A stretch of 64,000 nucleotides of DNA from an uncultured Collinsella sp. (GTDB taxonomy: Bacteria; Actinomycetota; Coriobacteriia; Coriobacteriales; Coriobacteriaceae): the NCBI GenBank assembly GCA_900541125.1, contig UQIK01000002.1, positions 1-64,000 of the forward strand, in the 5' to 3' direction. Position 1 is the stretch's first letter; each line of letters starts with the position of its first letter. Below the pieces are notes generated by a model. That model saw nothing but the letters and a program-made list of their open reading frames with translations. It searched no databases and was not told the DNA's origin. Positions 10,195 to 19,527 of this stretch are shown one piece after another. A program made the position numbers and the translations under genes.

Positions 10195-11382
10195 TTAGGA
10201 ACGGGTTGCGGCGAGCACCTGCGCAGCTTTTTCACGCGCCCACGCATCGATGTCGCGAAGCTGCTCAAACGAATCGACTGCCTGCATATCGTGGGCATCC
10301 ATACAGGATTCCACAATGCGATCGATATCGGTAAAGCTGCAGCCATCGTGCAGGAAGGCATCAACGGCGACCTCGTTGGCGGCATTGAGCACGCACGGCA
10401 TGGTGCCACCCGTCTTGCCGGCACGCTCGGCCAGTGCCAGACAGCGGAAGGTATCCATGTCGGCAGCATCAAACGTGAGCTGCCCCAGCTCGCGGAAATC
10501 GATACGAGGCGCTGGGGTATCCCAACGCTCGGGATACGAGAACGCGAACTGGATGGGAATACGCATGTCGGAAGCACCGAGATGCGCCATCACAGAGCCG
10601 TCGGCGAACTCGACCATAGAGTGAATCTTGGACTGACGCTGCACGACCACGTTAATGAAATCGAGGTCGCAGTTAAACAGATGCATGGCCTCAATACGCT
10701 CCAGGCCCTTGTTCATAAGGGTGGCGGAGTCGATGGTGATCTTGGCACCCATGGCCCACGTGGGATGTGCGAGGGCATCGGCACGCGTCACGCGATCGAG
10801 CTCATCGCGCCTGCGGCCAAAGAACGGACCGCCCGAGCAGGTGAGCCAAATACAATGAGCCTCGCGCGGGTTCTCCCCCAGATAGCACTGGTAGATGGCG
10901 GAGTGCTCAGAGTCGACTGGAATAAGCTGGCCCGGTTGCGCCAACGGCATAAGCAAGTCGCCACCGACGACGAGGGACTCCTTGTTGGCAAGGGCAAGGC
11001 GCTTATTTGAGGTCAAGGCCGCATGGCTCGCCTCGAGACCGGCGGCACCCACAATAGCGACGAGCACGCAGTCGACATCGTCGCGACGCGCGAGCTCGCA
11101 AACCGCCTGCGCGCCTACGCCGAGCTTCGTTCCCTCGGGCAACTCCTGCAGCACGGCGTCATCGCCATGAGCGACATCGGCCACGGCAACCGCCGGAACC
11201 GAGAACTCGCGGGCAGCGGCAACGAGCTCGGAAGTACTGGAGTTAACGGACAGCGCCGTCACCTGCAAGCGATCGACATGCTGACGGCACACATCGAGCG
11301 CCTGGGTGCCGATAGAGCCCGTACAGCCCAGGATGGCAACACGGAGACGTCCATCGGAGCCATACGTCGTCTGGAAGGACAT
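10195..11382 (-). CDS. dxr: 1-deoxy-D-xylulose 5-phosphate reductoisomerase
   Basis: Second step of the MEP pathway: NADPH-dependent conversion of DXP to MEP. NADPH-binding GCTGSIGTQALD is near the N-terminus and the metal-site region NSEHSAI-like (DSEHSAIYQCY) is mid-protein. Length 395 is normal. Its ATG overlaps the cdsA stop by one base (TAATG), indicating translational coupling. Confidence 0.96.
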   Translation of the reverse strand: MSFQTTYGSDGRLRVAILGCTGSIGTQALDVCRQHVDRLQVTALSVNSSTSELVAAAREFSVPAVAVADVAHGDDAVLQELPEGTKLGVGAQAVCELARRDDVDCVLVAIVGAAGLEASHAALTSNKRLALANKESLVVGGDLLMPLAQPGQLIPVDSEHSAIYQCYLGENPREAHCIWLTCSGGPFFGRRRDELDRVTRADALAHPTWAMGAKITIDSATLMNKGLERIEAMHLFNCDLDFINVVVQRQSKIHSMVEFADGSVMAHLGASDMRIPIQFAFSYPERWDTPAPRIDFRELGQLTFDAADMDTFRCLALAERAGKTGGTMPCVLNAANEVAVDAFLHDGCSFTDIDRIVESCMDAHDMQAVDSFEQLRDIDAWAREKAAQVLAATRS

Positions 11383-12281
11383 TACAGCACGCCTCCGATC
11401 ATCAGCATCAGCTGCGCGGTGATGCAGCCGAAGATAAGCGAATCGCTACGATCGAGCATGCCGCCGTGGCCCGGGATAAGGTTGCCGGAATCCTTGACGC
11501 CCACGCCGCGCTTGATGCGCGACTCGATAAGGTCGCCGATAACGCCCAGAATGGACACGACCACGCCGCACAGCAGCGCATAGGGCAGGCTGAGCTTGTA
11601 GAAATGCGTCGCCCACAGGATGATCCAAATCAAAACCGAGCCCAGGATGCCGCCGGCAAACCCCTCCCAGCTCTTTTTGGGAGAGATCTTGGGAACCATC
11701 TTGTGCTTGCCGATACGGCTACCTACGATGTAGGCAAACGAGTCGGAGACCCAAAGGGACGCGCAAACGCCCACCGAAAGCAGGGCGCCGGCAAAACCGG
11801 GCACGGCATCGCGCAGCAGCACGATAGCCGACAGCATAAAGCCAGTGTAGATGGGGCCCATGAGCGTCACGGCCACATCAGAGATGCGGGTACGCGGCGA
11901 CCAGACATACCAAATGCCCACAGCGAGCATCAGGGCAAAAAGCAGGGCATTCAGCAACATCGAATCGCCCAACGCCGACAGCGGAAAGAGTACGGCAGCA
12001 GCGATACCCATGCGCTCGTTAGCCATCTTGCCATCGAGCCTCGTCATACGGAAAAACTCATAGCAGCACAGACCACTCATGACAGAAACAAAGATGGCCG
12101 TGGGCACGATACCCAAAACCAGGCACAGGATAAAGACAACGGCGTAGACGATACCGGCGGCGGCACGGGTAATAAAGCCCGCAAGCCACGAACCGGTGCC
12201 ATTCTTCGCTGCGGGCGCTCCCGCAGCGACAGCCTTGCGCTCAGATGTCTTGGGAGCAGTTGCCTTGGGACGATCGGACAC
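11382..12281 (-). CDS. cdsA: phosphatidate cytidylyltransferase
   Basis: Integral membrane enzyme making CDP-diacylglycerol from phosphatidate and CTP, the branch point of phospholipid synthesis. Multiple hydrophobic segments and the C-terminal signature (KRGVGVKDSGNLIPGHGGML) are clear. The N-terminus has a cytosolic Lys/Ala/Pro-rich extension of about 30 residues. GTG start at 12281 with GAGGAGG eight bases upstream. Between uppS and dxr in the same operon. Confidence 0.95.
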   Translation of the reverse strand: MSDRPKATAPKTSERKAVAAGAPAAKNGTGSWLAGFITRAAAGIVYAVVFILCLVLGIVPTAIFVSVMSGLCCYEFFRMTRLDGKMANERMGIAAAVLFPLSALGDSMLLNALLFALMLAVGIWYVWSPRTRISDVAVTLMGPIYTGFMLSAIVLLRDAVPGFAGALLSVGVCASLWVSDSFAYIVGSRIGKHKMVPKISPKKSWEGFAGGILGSVLIWIILWATHFYKLSLPYALLCGVVVSILGVIGDLIESRIKRGVGVKDSGNLIPGHGGMLDRSDSLIFGCITAQLMLMIGGVL

Positions 12282-12283
12282 GA

Positions 12284-13078
12284 TTAAGCCTCCTCGGTCT
12301 TGCTCAGACCACCAAACCTACGGTCACGGCCCTGATAGGCCAAAATGGCGTCGACAAGGCCCCAACGATCAAAGTCGGGCCAATAGGTATCGGTGACGTA
12401 GAATTCGGAATAAGCCACCTGCCACAGCAGATAGTTCGAAAGACGCAGCTCACCAGAAGTGCGAATCACAAGCTCAGGATCGGGAAGGCCGGCGGTATAG
12501 AGGTGGGAAGCCACCATGTCGTCATCAATTGCGGCAGGATCGATCTTACCGGCGGCAGCGTCGACTGCAATCTGACGGACAGCGCGGGTAATCTCGGCAC
12601 GCGCGCCGTAGTTGACGGCAAGCGCCAGCGTCATACCGGTGTGATCGGCGCACTCGGCAAGACCGCGTTCAAAAACGTCGCGGGTCTTCTTGGGCAGCGC
12701 GGAAATGTCACCCAAAAAGACAACGCGCACGTTTTCGCGCTTCAGAAGCGGCAGCTCGTCGATAAACGTCTTGGCAAACAGATGCATCAAGACGTTGACC
12801 TCATGCTGCGGGCGGTTCCAGTTTTCGGTAGAAAACGCATAGGCAGAAAGCACGTCGACGCCCAGACGCACGCAGGCAGTAATGATCTCGCGCAGCGAGA
12901 CGATACCCGCCTTGTGGCCCTCGGTGCGTGCAAGACCGCGCGACGTGGCCCAACGGCCGTTGCCGTCCATGATGCACGAGATATGGTGCGGAATGTTATT
13001 GAGGTCAAGGTCGGAAAAACCGACGCCCGCAGGGGCGTCGGCAAAGTACTCGACCAGTTTATGCTCGTCGTATTGCAC
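12284..13078 (-). CDS. uppS: isoprenyl transferase (undecaprenyl diphosphate synthase family)
   Basis: Cis-prenyltransferase that builds the C55 lipid carrier for cell-wall synthesis. The signature CIMDGNGRWATSRG supplies the catalytic Asp, and the C-terminal RTSGELRLSNYLLWQ is conserved. 264 residues. GTG start at 13078 with GGAG seven bases upstream, starting one base after the frr stop. It connects the MEP enzymes of the same operon to peptidoglycan synthesis. Confidence 0.96.
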   Translation of the reverse strand: MQYDEHKLVEYFADAPAGVGFSDLDLNNIPHHISCIMDGNGRWATSRGLARTEGHKAGIVSLREIITACVRLGVDVLSAYAFSTENWNRPQHEVNVLMHLFAKTFIDELPLLKRENVRVVFLGDISALPKKTRDVFERGLAECADHTGMTLALAVNYGARAEITRAVRQIAVDAAAGKIDPAAIDDDMVASHLYTAGLPDPELVIRTSGELRLSNYLLWQVAYSEFYVTDTYWPDFDRWGLVDAILAYQGRDRRFGGLSKTEEA

Positions 13079-13079
13079 C

Positions 13080-13616
13080 TTAGATCTCCATGACCTCGGC
13101 TTCTTTTTCCTTCAGAAGCTCCTCGACCTTGGCGACATACTCATCGGTGTGCTTCTGGACCTTGGCCTGCTCGCGACGGACATCGTCCTCGGTGAGCTCC
13201 TCATCGCGCTCGAGCTTGTTGTTGAAGTCGCGACGGATGTTACGGATAGACACCTTGGCCTGCTCGGCGTACTCGCGGCACTCCTTGACGAGCTCGCGAC
13301 GGCGCTCCTCAGTGGGAGCCGGGAACGGAAGACGAACGACGGTGCCATCGGAGTTGGGGGTAATACCCAGATCGGAAGCGCCGATGGCCTTGACGATAGC
13401 ATTGATGAGTGCCTTGTCCCACGGCTCGATGAGCAGCATGTGGGCCTCGGGGGTCTTGACGGCGGCAACCTGCGTGACCGGCGTGGGAACACCGTAATAA
13501 TCGACGGTGATGTCGGACAGAATGTTGGCATTGGCGCGGCCGGTACGGACCTTGGAGAAGTTATGCTTGAGGGACTCGAGCGACTTGTCCATATGGGCGG
13601 TGATGTTCTCTGCCAT
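13080..13616 (-). CDS. frr: ribosome recycling factor
   Basis: Splits post-termination ribosomes together with EF-G. 178 residues, slightly shorter than the usual 185. The N-terminal helix with KVRTGRANA and the C-terminal helices (VSIRNIRRDFN) are family hallmarks. ATG follows AGGAGG. Directly downstream of pyrH, the conserved order. Confidence 0.97.
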   Translation of the reverse strand: MAENITAHMDKSLESLKHNFSKVRTGRANANILSDITVDYYGVPTPVTQVAAVKTPEAHMLLIEPWDKALINAIVKAIGASDLGITPNSDGTVVRLPFPAPTEERRRELVKECREYAEQAKVSIRNIRRDFNNKLERDEELTEDDVRREQAKVQKHTDEYVAKVEELLKEKEAEVMEI

Positions 13617-13618
13617 GC

Positions 13619-14341
13619 TTAATCCTCCTGATAGACGAGCGTGCCGACGGGCTCACCCGAAAGCGCGCGCTTGACGGTGTCCTCGCCATCGATGTTGAGG
13701 ACCAAAATCGGCATACGGTTGTCCTGGCACAGTGCCGTAGCCGTGGAATCCATAACCTGCAGACCGCGGACGAGAACCTCGTGATAGGTAATCTTGTCAA
13801 AACGGACGGCGTCGGCGCACTTGACGGGATCCTTGTCGTAGATGCCGTCAACCTTGGTGGCTTTAATCAGAATCTCGGCGCCGATCTCGCACGCACGAAG
13901 AGCCGCGGCGGTGTCGGTCGTAAAGTACGGATTGCCCGAACCGGCGGCAAAAATAACGACGTTGCCCTTGGAAAGGTGGTTGATGGCGCGACGGCGAATA
14001 TAGGGCTCGCAGATCTCGTTCATCTGGATAGCGCTCATCACGCGGCAGGGAACATCGTTATGCTCGAAGGCATCCTGCAGGGCGAGCGCGTTCATAACGG
14101 TTGCCAGCATGCCCATGTAGTCGGCCTGAGCACGCTCCATGCCACCGGCAGCGCCGGCCATGCCGCGGAAAATATTGCCGCCGCCGACAACGACGCCGAC
14201 CTCATGGCCAACGGCGAGCAGCTCCTTGACCTGCTTGGCAAGATGGTCGGTAACCTTGGGGTCGATGCCATATTGGCCGTCGCCCATCAGTGCTTCGCCG
14301 GAAAGCTTAAGAAGCACGCGTTTATATCGGATGTCGGACAA
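13619..14341 (-). CDS. pyrH: uridylate kinase (UMP kinase)
   Basis: Phosphorylates UMP to UDP. Amino-acid-kinase fold with KLSGEALMG at the N-terminus and [11 protein letters not shown] in the phosphate-binding loop. 240 residues. The start is TTG at 14341, eight codons before KLSGEAL, with AAAGGAGG well placed. The gene is first of its operon segment, separated from tsf by a terminator. Confidence 0.97.
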   Translation of the reverse strand: MSDIRYKRVLLKLSGEALMGDGQYGIDPKVTDHLAKQVKELLAVGHEVGVVVGGGNIFRGMAGAAGGMERAQADYMGMLATVMNALALQDAFEHNDVPCRVMSAIQMNEICEPYIRRRAINHLSKGNVVIFAAGSGNPYFTTDTAAALRACEIGAEILIKATKVDGIYDKDPVKCADAVRFDKITYHEVLVRGLQVMDSTATALCQDNRMPILVLNIDGEDTVKRALSGEPVGTLVYQED

Positions 14342-14400
14342 AGCGATCCTCCTTTAGATTGAACTCTCAACATTCTATCAAAGGCTCTGATAAGAGCCAT

Positions 14401-14436
14401 GAAAAAGCAGGCTGTGAGTAAAACCCACAGCCTGCT
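14401..14436 (-). terminator. intrinsic terminator of tsf
   Basis: AGCAGGCTGTG (14406-14416) pairs with CACAGCCTGCT (14426-14436); on the minus strand the hairpin is followed by five T. It separates rpsB-tsf from pyrH. Confidence 0.85.
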
Positions 14437-14459
14437 CATTACCAGCTACAAGAGCTTAT

Positions 14460-15329
14460 TTACTCGCCACGGACCAGACGGTCAAAGGCAACGACGGTAA
14501 TGGTGTCGCCGAGCTCCTTGGAGACCTGCTCAGCGTACTTCTTGATGGTGAGGGAGCTGTCCTTGATGAACTCCTGCTCGGTGAGCACGGACTGCTTGTA
14601 GAACTTCTCCAGACGGCCGACAGCCATCTTCTCCTGGATAGCCTCGGGCTTGCCGGACTCGGCAGCCTGCGCCATGTAGATCTGCTTCTCGTGCTCGACG
14701 GTCTCGGCCGGAACCTGATCGCGGGTAGCGCAAATCGGGGCGACGGCAGCAACCTGAAGGGCAACGTCGTGAGCGAAGGTCTTGAAGGACTCAGCCTGAG
14801 CGGTCTCGGCCTTCTCGAAGGCGAACTCGACGAGGACGCCGATCTTACCACCCATGTGGATGTAAGAAGCGAGCGCGCCGTTCTCAGCCTTACGGGCAGC
14901 GAAGCGGGAGATCTTCATGTTCTCGCCCATGATGTGAATCATCTCGGTGAGCTCGGAGGAAACGGTCTCCTCGCCCATCGGCTTCTCGAGCAAAGCGTCG
15001 ACGTCAGCAGGCTCGGTGGTAGCGACAACCTCAGCGACCTTGGAAGCAAAGCCGGTGAACTTGGCGTTGGAGCCAACGAAGTCGGTCTCGCAGGAGAGCT
15101 CGAGCAGAGCGCCGGTCTTGCCATCCTCGGAGACGAACGCGGCGACAGCGCCCTCGTTGGTCTCACGGCCAGCCTTCTTGGCAGCCTTGGCAAGGCCGTT
15201 CTTACGCAGAACGTCGACAGCGGCGTCCATGTCGCCGTCAGCCTCGACGAGAGCCTTCTTGCACTCCATCATCGGGGAGTCGGTCATCTCGCGGAGCTGC
15301 TTGACCATAGCGGCGGTAATCTGGGCCAT
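14460..15329 (-). CDS. tsf: translation elongation factor Ts
   Basis: Nucleotide exchange factor for EF-Tu. N-terminal UBA-like domain (VKQLREMTDSPMMECKKAL) and the conserved SCETDFVGSN core are visible. 289 residues from ATG 15329, which has AAAGGA six bases upstream; the ATG at 15344 lies inside that ribosome site and is less likely. 45 bases downstream of rpsB. Confidence 0.96.
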   Translation of the reverse strand: MAQITAAMVKQLREMTDSPMMECKKALVEADGDMDAAVDVLRKNGLAKAAKKAGRETNEGAVAAFVSEDGKTGALLELSCETDFVGSNAKFTGFASKVAEVVATTEPADVDALLEKPMGEETVSSELTEMIHIMGENMKISRFAARKAENGALASYIHMGGKIGVLVEFAFEKAETAQAESFKTFAHDVALQVAAVAPICATRDQVPAETVEHEKQIYMAQAAESGKPEAIQEKMAVGRLEKFYKQSVLTEQEFIKDSSLTIKKYAEQVSKELGDTITVVAFDRLVRGE

Positions 15330-15374
15330 TGTGGTTCCTTTCAAAGAGATGAAAAAGAATTAACTAAGACTGAT

Positions 15375-16103
15375 TTACTCGGCCTTGGGCTCAGCGGCCA
15401 TCTCGGCCTCGGAGACCTGCTCCTTGCCGGAGCCAGCGAGGCAGGCGTCTGCCATGAGCTCGCACATAAGGGTGACAGCGGAGATAGCGTCATCGTTGCA
15501 GGGGATGCCGTACTCGACCTCGTCGGGATCGGAGTTGGTGTCGATCAGAGCGACGACGGGGATGTTCAGGCGCTGAGCCTCCTTGATGGCGTTCTCCTCG
15601 CGCTTGGTGTCGATGACGAAGAGAGCCTGGGGCAGACCCTTCATGTCGCGGGCGCCACCGAGGTTGGTCTGGAGCTTGGTGAGCTCCTTGCCGAGAACAG
15701 CCTGCTCCTTCTTGGGCAGAACAGCCATGCGGCCGTCCTCGACCATGGCCTCGAGCTCCTCCATGCGGTTGATGCGGGAGCGGATGGTGACGAAGTTGGT
15801 CAGCATACCGCCGAGCCAACGCTGGTTGATGTAAGGCATGTTGGCGCGCTCAGCAGCGTTCTTGACGGCCTCCTGAGCCTGCTTCTTGGTGCCGACGAAC
15901 AGCACGTTGCCACCCTTGGCGACGTTCTTGACGAAGGTGTAGGCCTGGTCGGCGTCGAGGATGGTCTGCTTGAGGTCGAGGATGTAGATGCCGTTGCGCT
16001 CACCGAAGATGAACGGCTTCATCTTGGGGTTCCAGCGACGGGTCTGGTGACCGAAGTGGCAGCCGGCCTCGAGCAGGGTGCGGATATTAATCTTGGTAGC
16101 CAT
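15375..16103 (-). CDS. rpsB: 30S ribosomal protein S2
   Basis: Small-subunit ribosomal protein. N-terminal [20 protein letters not shown] and the [11 protein letters not shown] segment are family hallmarks; the C-terminus has an acidic/Ala extension. ATG follows AGGAGG. A promoter at 16245-16273 gives a leader of about 135 bases. Confidence 0.97.
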   Translation of the reverse strand: MATKINIRTLLEAGCHFGHQTRRWNPKMKPFIFGERNGIYILDLKQTILDADQAYTFVKNVAKGGNVLFVGTKKQAQEAVKNAAERANMPYINQRWLGGMLTNFVTIRSRINRMEELEAMVEDGRMAVLPKKEQAVLGKELTKLQTNLGGARDMKGLPQALFVIDTKREENAIKEAQRLNIPVVALIDTNSDPDEVEYGIPCNDDAISAVTLMCELMADACLAGSGKEQVSEAEMAAEPKAE

Positions 16104-16244
16104 GATAAACCTCCTGTGGTTTGCCTCCGCGCGGGGTCATCCTCCAAAACCAACCCGGACATGTGCTACCAAAGCCCGGGCACCACGGTATGAAGTAGCC
16201 GCGCGTGCGTGATAAAAACATGTTGCCGTGAAGCAACCCGATGA

Positions 16245-16273
16245 ATGATAGCAGGAATGCTTCTTCCTGCCAA
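16245..16273 (-). promoter_or_regulatory. rpsB promoter
   Basis: On the minus strand TTGGCA and TATCAT are separated by 17 bases, with an extended TG upstream of the -10. Predicted start near 16238, leaving a GC-rich leader of about 135 bases before the rpsB ATG, long enough for autogenous control by S2. The rest of the 16104-16322 gap holds nothing else I can support. Confidence 0.65.
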
Positions 16274-16322
16274 CCCGCAATCAAAACCACACACCTGAGT
16301 GCGGCGCGGAACGTCCCAGCCA

Positions 16323-17165
16323 CTATTCGCCGCGGGGATGGGCTTGAGCCACAGCCCGCTTAAGCCGATCGGGCGTGAGATGCGTGTAGATCTGCGTCGT
16401 GGACAGGCTCGCATGACCCAGCAGCTCTTGAACCGAGCGCAGGTCCGCACCGCCCTCGAGCAAGTCGGTCGCAAAGGTATGGCGCATCGCATGCGGGGCG
16501 ATGTCGGCCGGAATGCCGGCGAGCGTCGCCAGCGTATGGAACCGCCGCCGGAGCATGGCGGCGCTCATGCGATTGCCGCGCGCCGATATAAGCAGCGGAT
16601 GCGGCCCGGTAGCGGGGTCACGACGCTTTGCCTGAGCGAGCAATTCCGGCCTCCCCTCCTCAATATAGAGACGCGTCGCCTCGAGCGCACGACGATACAG
16701 AGGGACGATACGTTCTTTGCTCCCCTTGCCCCAAAGGCGCAGCGTGCGTTCGGACCAAGCGATGGACTCCACATTGAGTGCTGCGAGCTCAGAGATACGA
16801 GCACCCGAGGCATAGAGCAGCTCGAGCATCGCCGCATCGCGCAGTCCCGCGGGCGTCGAGGTATCAGGCGTCTTGAGCAGCGCCTCGACCTGCTGGGTCG
16901 TAAGGACGCCCGGCAGGTCGCGCGGGAGCTTGGGCGATGCGATCGCCGAGACTGCATCGCCCTCGACAATCCCCTCGGCAGCCATCCAGCGATAGAGAGA
17001 TCGGATAGCCGACAGGTGCGCCGCAAGCGTTCGGGGAGCCACCTGCTCACGCGAAAGCTCGGCAAGATAGCGACGAATGGTGCGCACGTCGGCAGCGAAG
17101 GCATCGATATCCTCGCGCTCGCACCAGGCAGCAAAGCGCTCCAACCGCGAGCCATAGGCCGTCAC
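16323..17165 (-). CDS. Xer-type site-specific tyrosine recombinase
   Basis: Resolves chromosome dimers at dif in the XerC/XerD role. Catalytic residues are visible: Arg in GARISELA, HAMRHTFA (HxxR), GHASLSTTQIY (His and nucleophile Tyr). GTG 17165 is the first canonical start, but the conserved N-terminal core-binding helix (DSFIAYIARVEGLSPNT) continues in frame upstream of it, to an ATA at 17241-17243 that overlaps the trmFO stop and has GGAGG nine bases before it. The true protein is therefore probably about 306 residues. XerC versus XerD cannot be decided here. Confidence 0.85.
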   Translation of the reverse strand: MTAYGSRLERFAAWCEREDIDAFAADVRTIRRYLAELSREQVAPRTLAAHLSAIRSLYRWMAAEGIVEGDAVSAIASPKLPRDLPGVLTTQQVEALLKTPDTSTPAGLRDAAMLELLYASGARISELAALNVESIAWSERTLRLWGKGSKERIVPLYRRALEATRLYIEEGRPELLAQAKRRDPATGPHPLLISARGNRMSAAMLRRRFHTLATLAGIPADIAPHAMRHTFATDLLEGGADLRSVQELLGHASLSTTQIYTHLTPDRLKRAVAQAHPRGE

Positions 17166-17239
17166 CGTGTTGGGAGAAAGACCCTCGACACGTGCGATGT
17201 AGGCGATAAACGAGTCGACGGTGTCGTACAGGTCAAAGG

Positions 17240-18577
17240 CTATGACCGGTCGCCTCCAAACAGATCGGGTCGAGTGGCCAGATAGGCATCAAGGGCCTCG
17301 AGCGCACGGTCCGCATAGGCCTGGTAGCGGTCGCGCTTGCTGCGGCGCTTACCATCCTCGAGTGGCGGCACCAGGCCAAAGTTGACATGCATGGGCTGAT
17401 AGCCCACGGTGGCAGGATCGGTCGCATAGCCCACGAGCGCACCCAGGGCGCCCACGCGCGGCAACTCGACGCCCGCGGCGCCGATAGCCTCGGCATAGGT
17501 GTTGAGCGCCGCGAGCAGACCGGTCGCCACAGCTTCCATGTACCCCTCGGTGCCGGTGATCTGACCGGCCAGGCGCACACCGGTACCGGGCACGGCAAAG
17601 GTGCCATCGAGCACGTGCGGGGCGTCGACAAAGGTATTGCGGTGCATGACACCGTAGCGGAAGAACTCAGCGTTCTCCAGGCCCGGCACCATATGGAAGA
17701 CGCGCTTCTGCTCGCCAAAGGTCAGATTGGTCTGGAAGCCCACCAGGTTATAGGCGGTCTTCTCCTTGTTCTCGGCACGCAGTTGAATCGCCGCCCAGGG
17801 GCGACGTCCGGTACGCGGGTCGGTGAGGCCGACGGGCTTCATGGCGCCAAAGCGAATGGCGTCCTTGCCGGTGCGCGCAACTTCCTCGGCAGGCTGGCAG
17901 GCCTGGAACAAATCGCCACCCTCAAAGTCCTTGAGCACCACGCGGTCGGCCGTGGTAAGCGCCTCGATAAAGGCCTCGTACTCCTCCTTGTTGAGCGGAG
18001 CGTTGAGATAGTCGCCGCTCCCCTGCTCCTCGTAGCGCGACTGCGAGAACAGCACGTCCATATCGAGCGTGGAGGCATCGACGATCGGCGCCGCCGCATC
18101 AAAGAATGCCAGGGCATCGCCACCGACGAGCTTCATAACCTCTTCGCTCAGCGCCGGTGAACACAGCGGGCCCGCGGCAATGACCACGTGACCCTCGGGA
18201 ATCTGCGTGACCTCGCCGTGCACGACCTCGATATTGGGACGGGCGCCAACTTCGGCCTCGACAAGCTCGGAAAACTTGACGCGGTCGACCGCCAGGGCGC
18301 CACCGGCGGGAACAGCCGCGCGATGGGCGCAATCGAGCAGGACTGAACCCATGCGCTCAAGCTCGGCCTTCAACAAACCAGCCGCGGAATCCGGACGGGT
18401 CGACTTAAACGAATTGGAGCAGACGAGCTCTGCCAGGTGATCGGTATGGTGAGCCGGGGAGCTCACCTGGGGGCGCATCTCGCACAGCTTTACGGCAAAC
18501 CCGCGGTCTGCCAGCTGGATCGCGCATTCCGAACCCGCCAGACCGCCACCAATAACCGTCACCTGATCGAACTGCAT
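17240..18577 (-). CDS. trmFO: methylenetetrahydrofolate-tRNA (uracil-5-)-methyltransferase TrmFO
   Basis: Flavin- and folate-dependent enzyme forming T54 in tRNAs. FAD-binding VIGGGLAGSECAIQLA is at the N-terminus and the SPAHHTDHLAELVCSNS segment is typical. About 445 residues. I choose ATG 18577, nine bases after AAAGG; TTG 18583 is only three bases from it. It ends overlapping the extended frame of the Xer recombinase. Confidence 0.95.
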   Translation of the reverse strand: MQFDQVTVIGGGLAGSECAIQLADRGFAVKLCEMRPQVSSPAHHTDHLAELVCSNSFKSTRPDSAAGLLKAELERMGSVLLDCAHRAAVPAGGALAVDRVKFSELVEAEVGARPNIEVVHGEVTQIPEGHVVIAAGPLCSPALSEEVMKLVGGDALAFFDAAAPIVDASTLDMDVLFSQSRYEEQGSGDYLNAPLNKEEYEAFIEALTTADRVVLKDFEGGDLFQACQPAEEVARTGKDAIRFGAMKPVGLTDPRTGRRPWAAIQLRAENKEKTAYNLVGFQTNLTFGEQKRVFHMVPGLENAEFFRYGVMHRNTFVDAPHVLDGTFAVPGTGVRLAGQITGTEGYMEAVATGLLAALNTYAEAIGAAGVELPRVGALGALVGYATDPATVGYQPMHVNFGLVPPLEDGKRRSKRDRYQAYADRALEALDAYLATRPDLFGGDRS

Positions 18578-18591
18578 CTGCAAACACCTTT

Positions 18592-19527
18592 CTAATTGAC
18601 ACGTTTTCCATTGTGACCGAAGGGCGTCTGGGCGTGAAGGGCAAACTTGGAGGGCGCATACCTTCCATCCATCATGCGCTCGATAAGGCCCTCGAGCTCA
18701 AGCGAACCCAGGAGTTTGAGTACGCCGACAGCATCGAGCGAGACGAGCGCCGCGATGTCGTCGACCTTGAGCGGAGAGGCGATGAGCGCATGCATCACGG
18801 TCTGCTGCGTTGGATCCAGGTCGGCAATGCCGGGAGCATCGGGGCGAGAGTAGCGCAGGGTGCCGTAGATGCGCGAGATTGCCATCTCGATAGATTCCTC
18901 GTCGATGATGCAACAGGCACCGTTCGCAATGAGGTAATTCGTGCCACGCGACTCGGGCGATAGGATCGACCCCGGCACGGCAAGAAGTTCGCGCCCCAAA
19001 TCCATAGCAGCCTCGGCTGTAGAAAACGTCCCGGAAGGCATACCTGCCTCGGATACAAAGAGGGCTTGCGACAGGGCCGCGATCACGCGATTCCGGCGCG
19101 GAAAGGCAAACTTGCGCGGACCCATGCCCCACGGAGAGATCGACACGACCGCGCCACCCGTATCGAGCGTGCGAGTAATAAGTCCCGCGCTCGAACGCGG
19201 GTAGACCACGTCGGCGCCCGTCCCCAGCACCACGACGTGTTTGCCGCCGGCGTTGACCGCAGCCCAACCCGAGGCCTGGTCACAACCGACCGCGCCGCCC
19301 GAAACAACCGTCACTCCCGCCTCGACCGCCACCTTTGCCGCAAGCTCTGCCACGGCAAGACCATACGGCGAGGCCTTTCGCGCGCCGATGATGGAGAGCG
19401 CGGGCGTCGAAAGCGTCTCGGGGTTGCCGCGCACATAGAGCGTCTGAGGCACATCAGAAAGCTCCAAAACGGTCTCGGGATACAACGAATCACCTGGATG
19501 CAGCTCGAAGGTCCCCTCGGCCATCAT
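18592..19527 (-). CDS. dprA: DNA-processing protein DprA
   Basis: Loads RecA on incoming single-stranded DNA in transformation. Rossmann-like core with SIIGARKASPYG, GGAVGCDQASGW and RNRVIAALSQ; a C-terminal winged-helix-like segment (LDPTQQTVMHALIAS...). 311 residues. ATG 19527 follows AGGAGG. Its start overlaps the comM stop by four bases (ATGA), so both are translated together. topA, often between dprA and trmFO, is absent here. Confidence 0.94.
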   Translation of the reverse strand: MMAEGTFELHPGDSLYPETVLELSDVPQTLYVRGNPETLSTPALSIIGARKASPYGLAVAELAAKVAVEAGVTVVSGGAVGCDQASGWAAVNAGGKHVVVLGTGADVVYPRSSAGLITRTLDTGGAVVSISPWGMGPRKFAFPRRNRVIAALSQALFVSEAGMPSGTFSTAEAAMDLGRELLAVPGSILSPESRGTNYLIANGACCIIDEESIEMAISRIYGTLRYSRPDAPGIADLDPTQQTVMHALIASPLKVDDIAALVSLDAVGVLKLLGSLELEGLIERMMDGRYAPSKFALHAQTPFGHNGKRVN

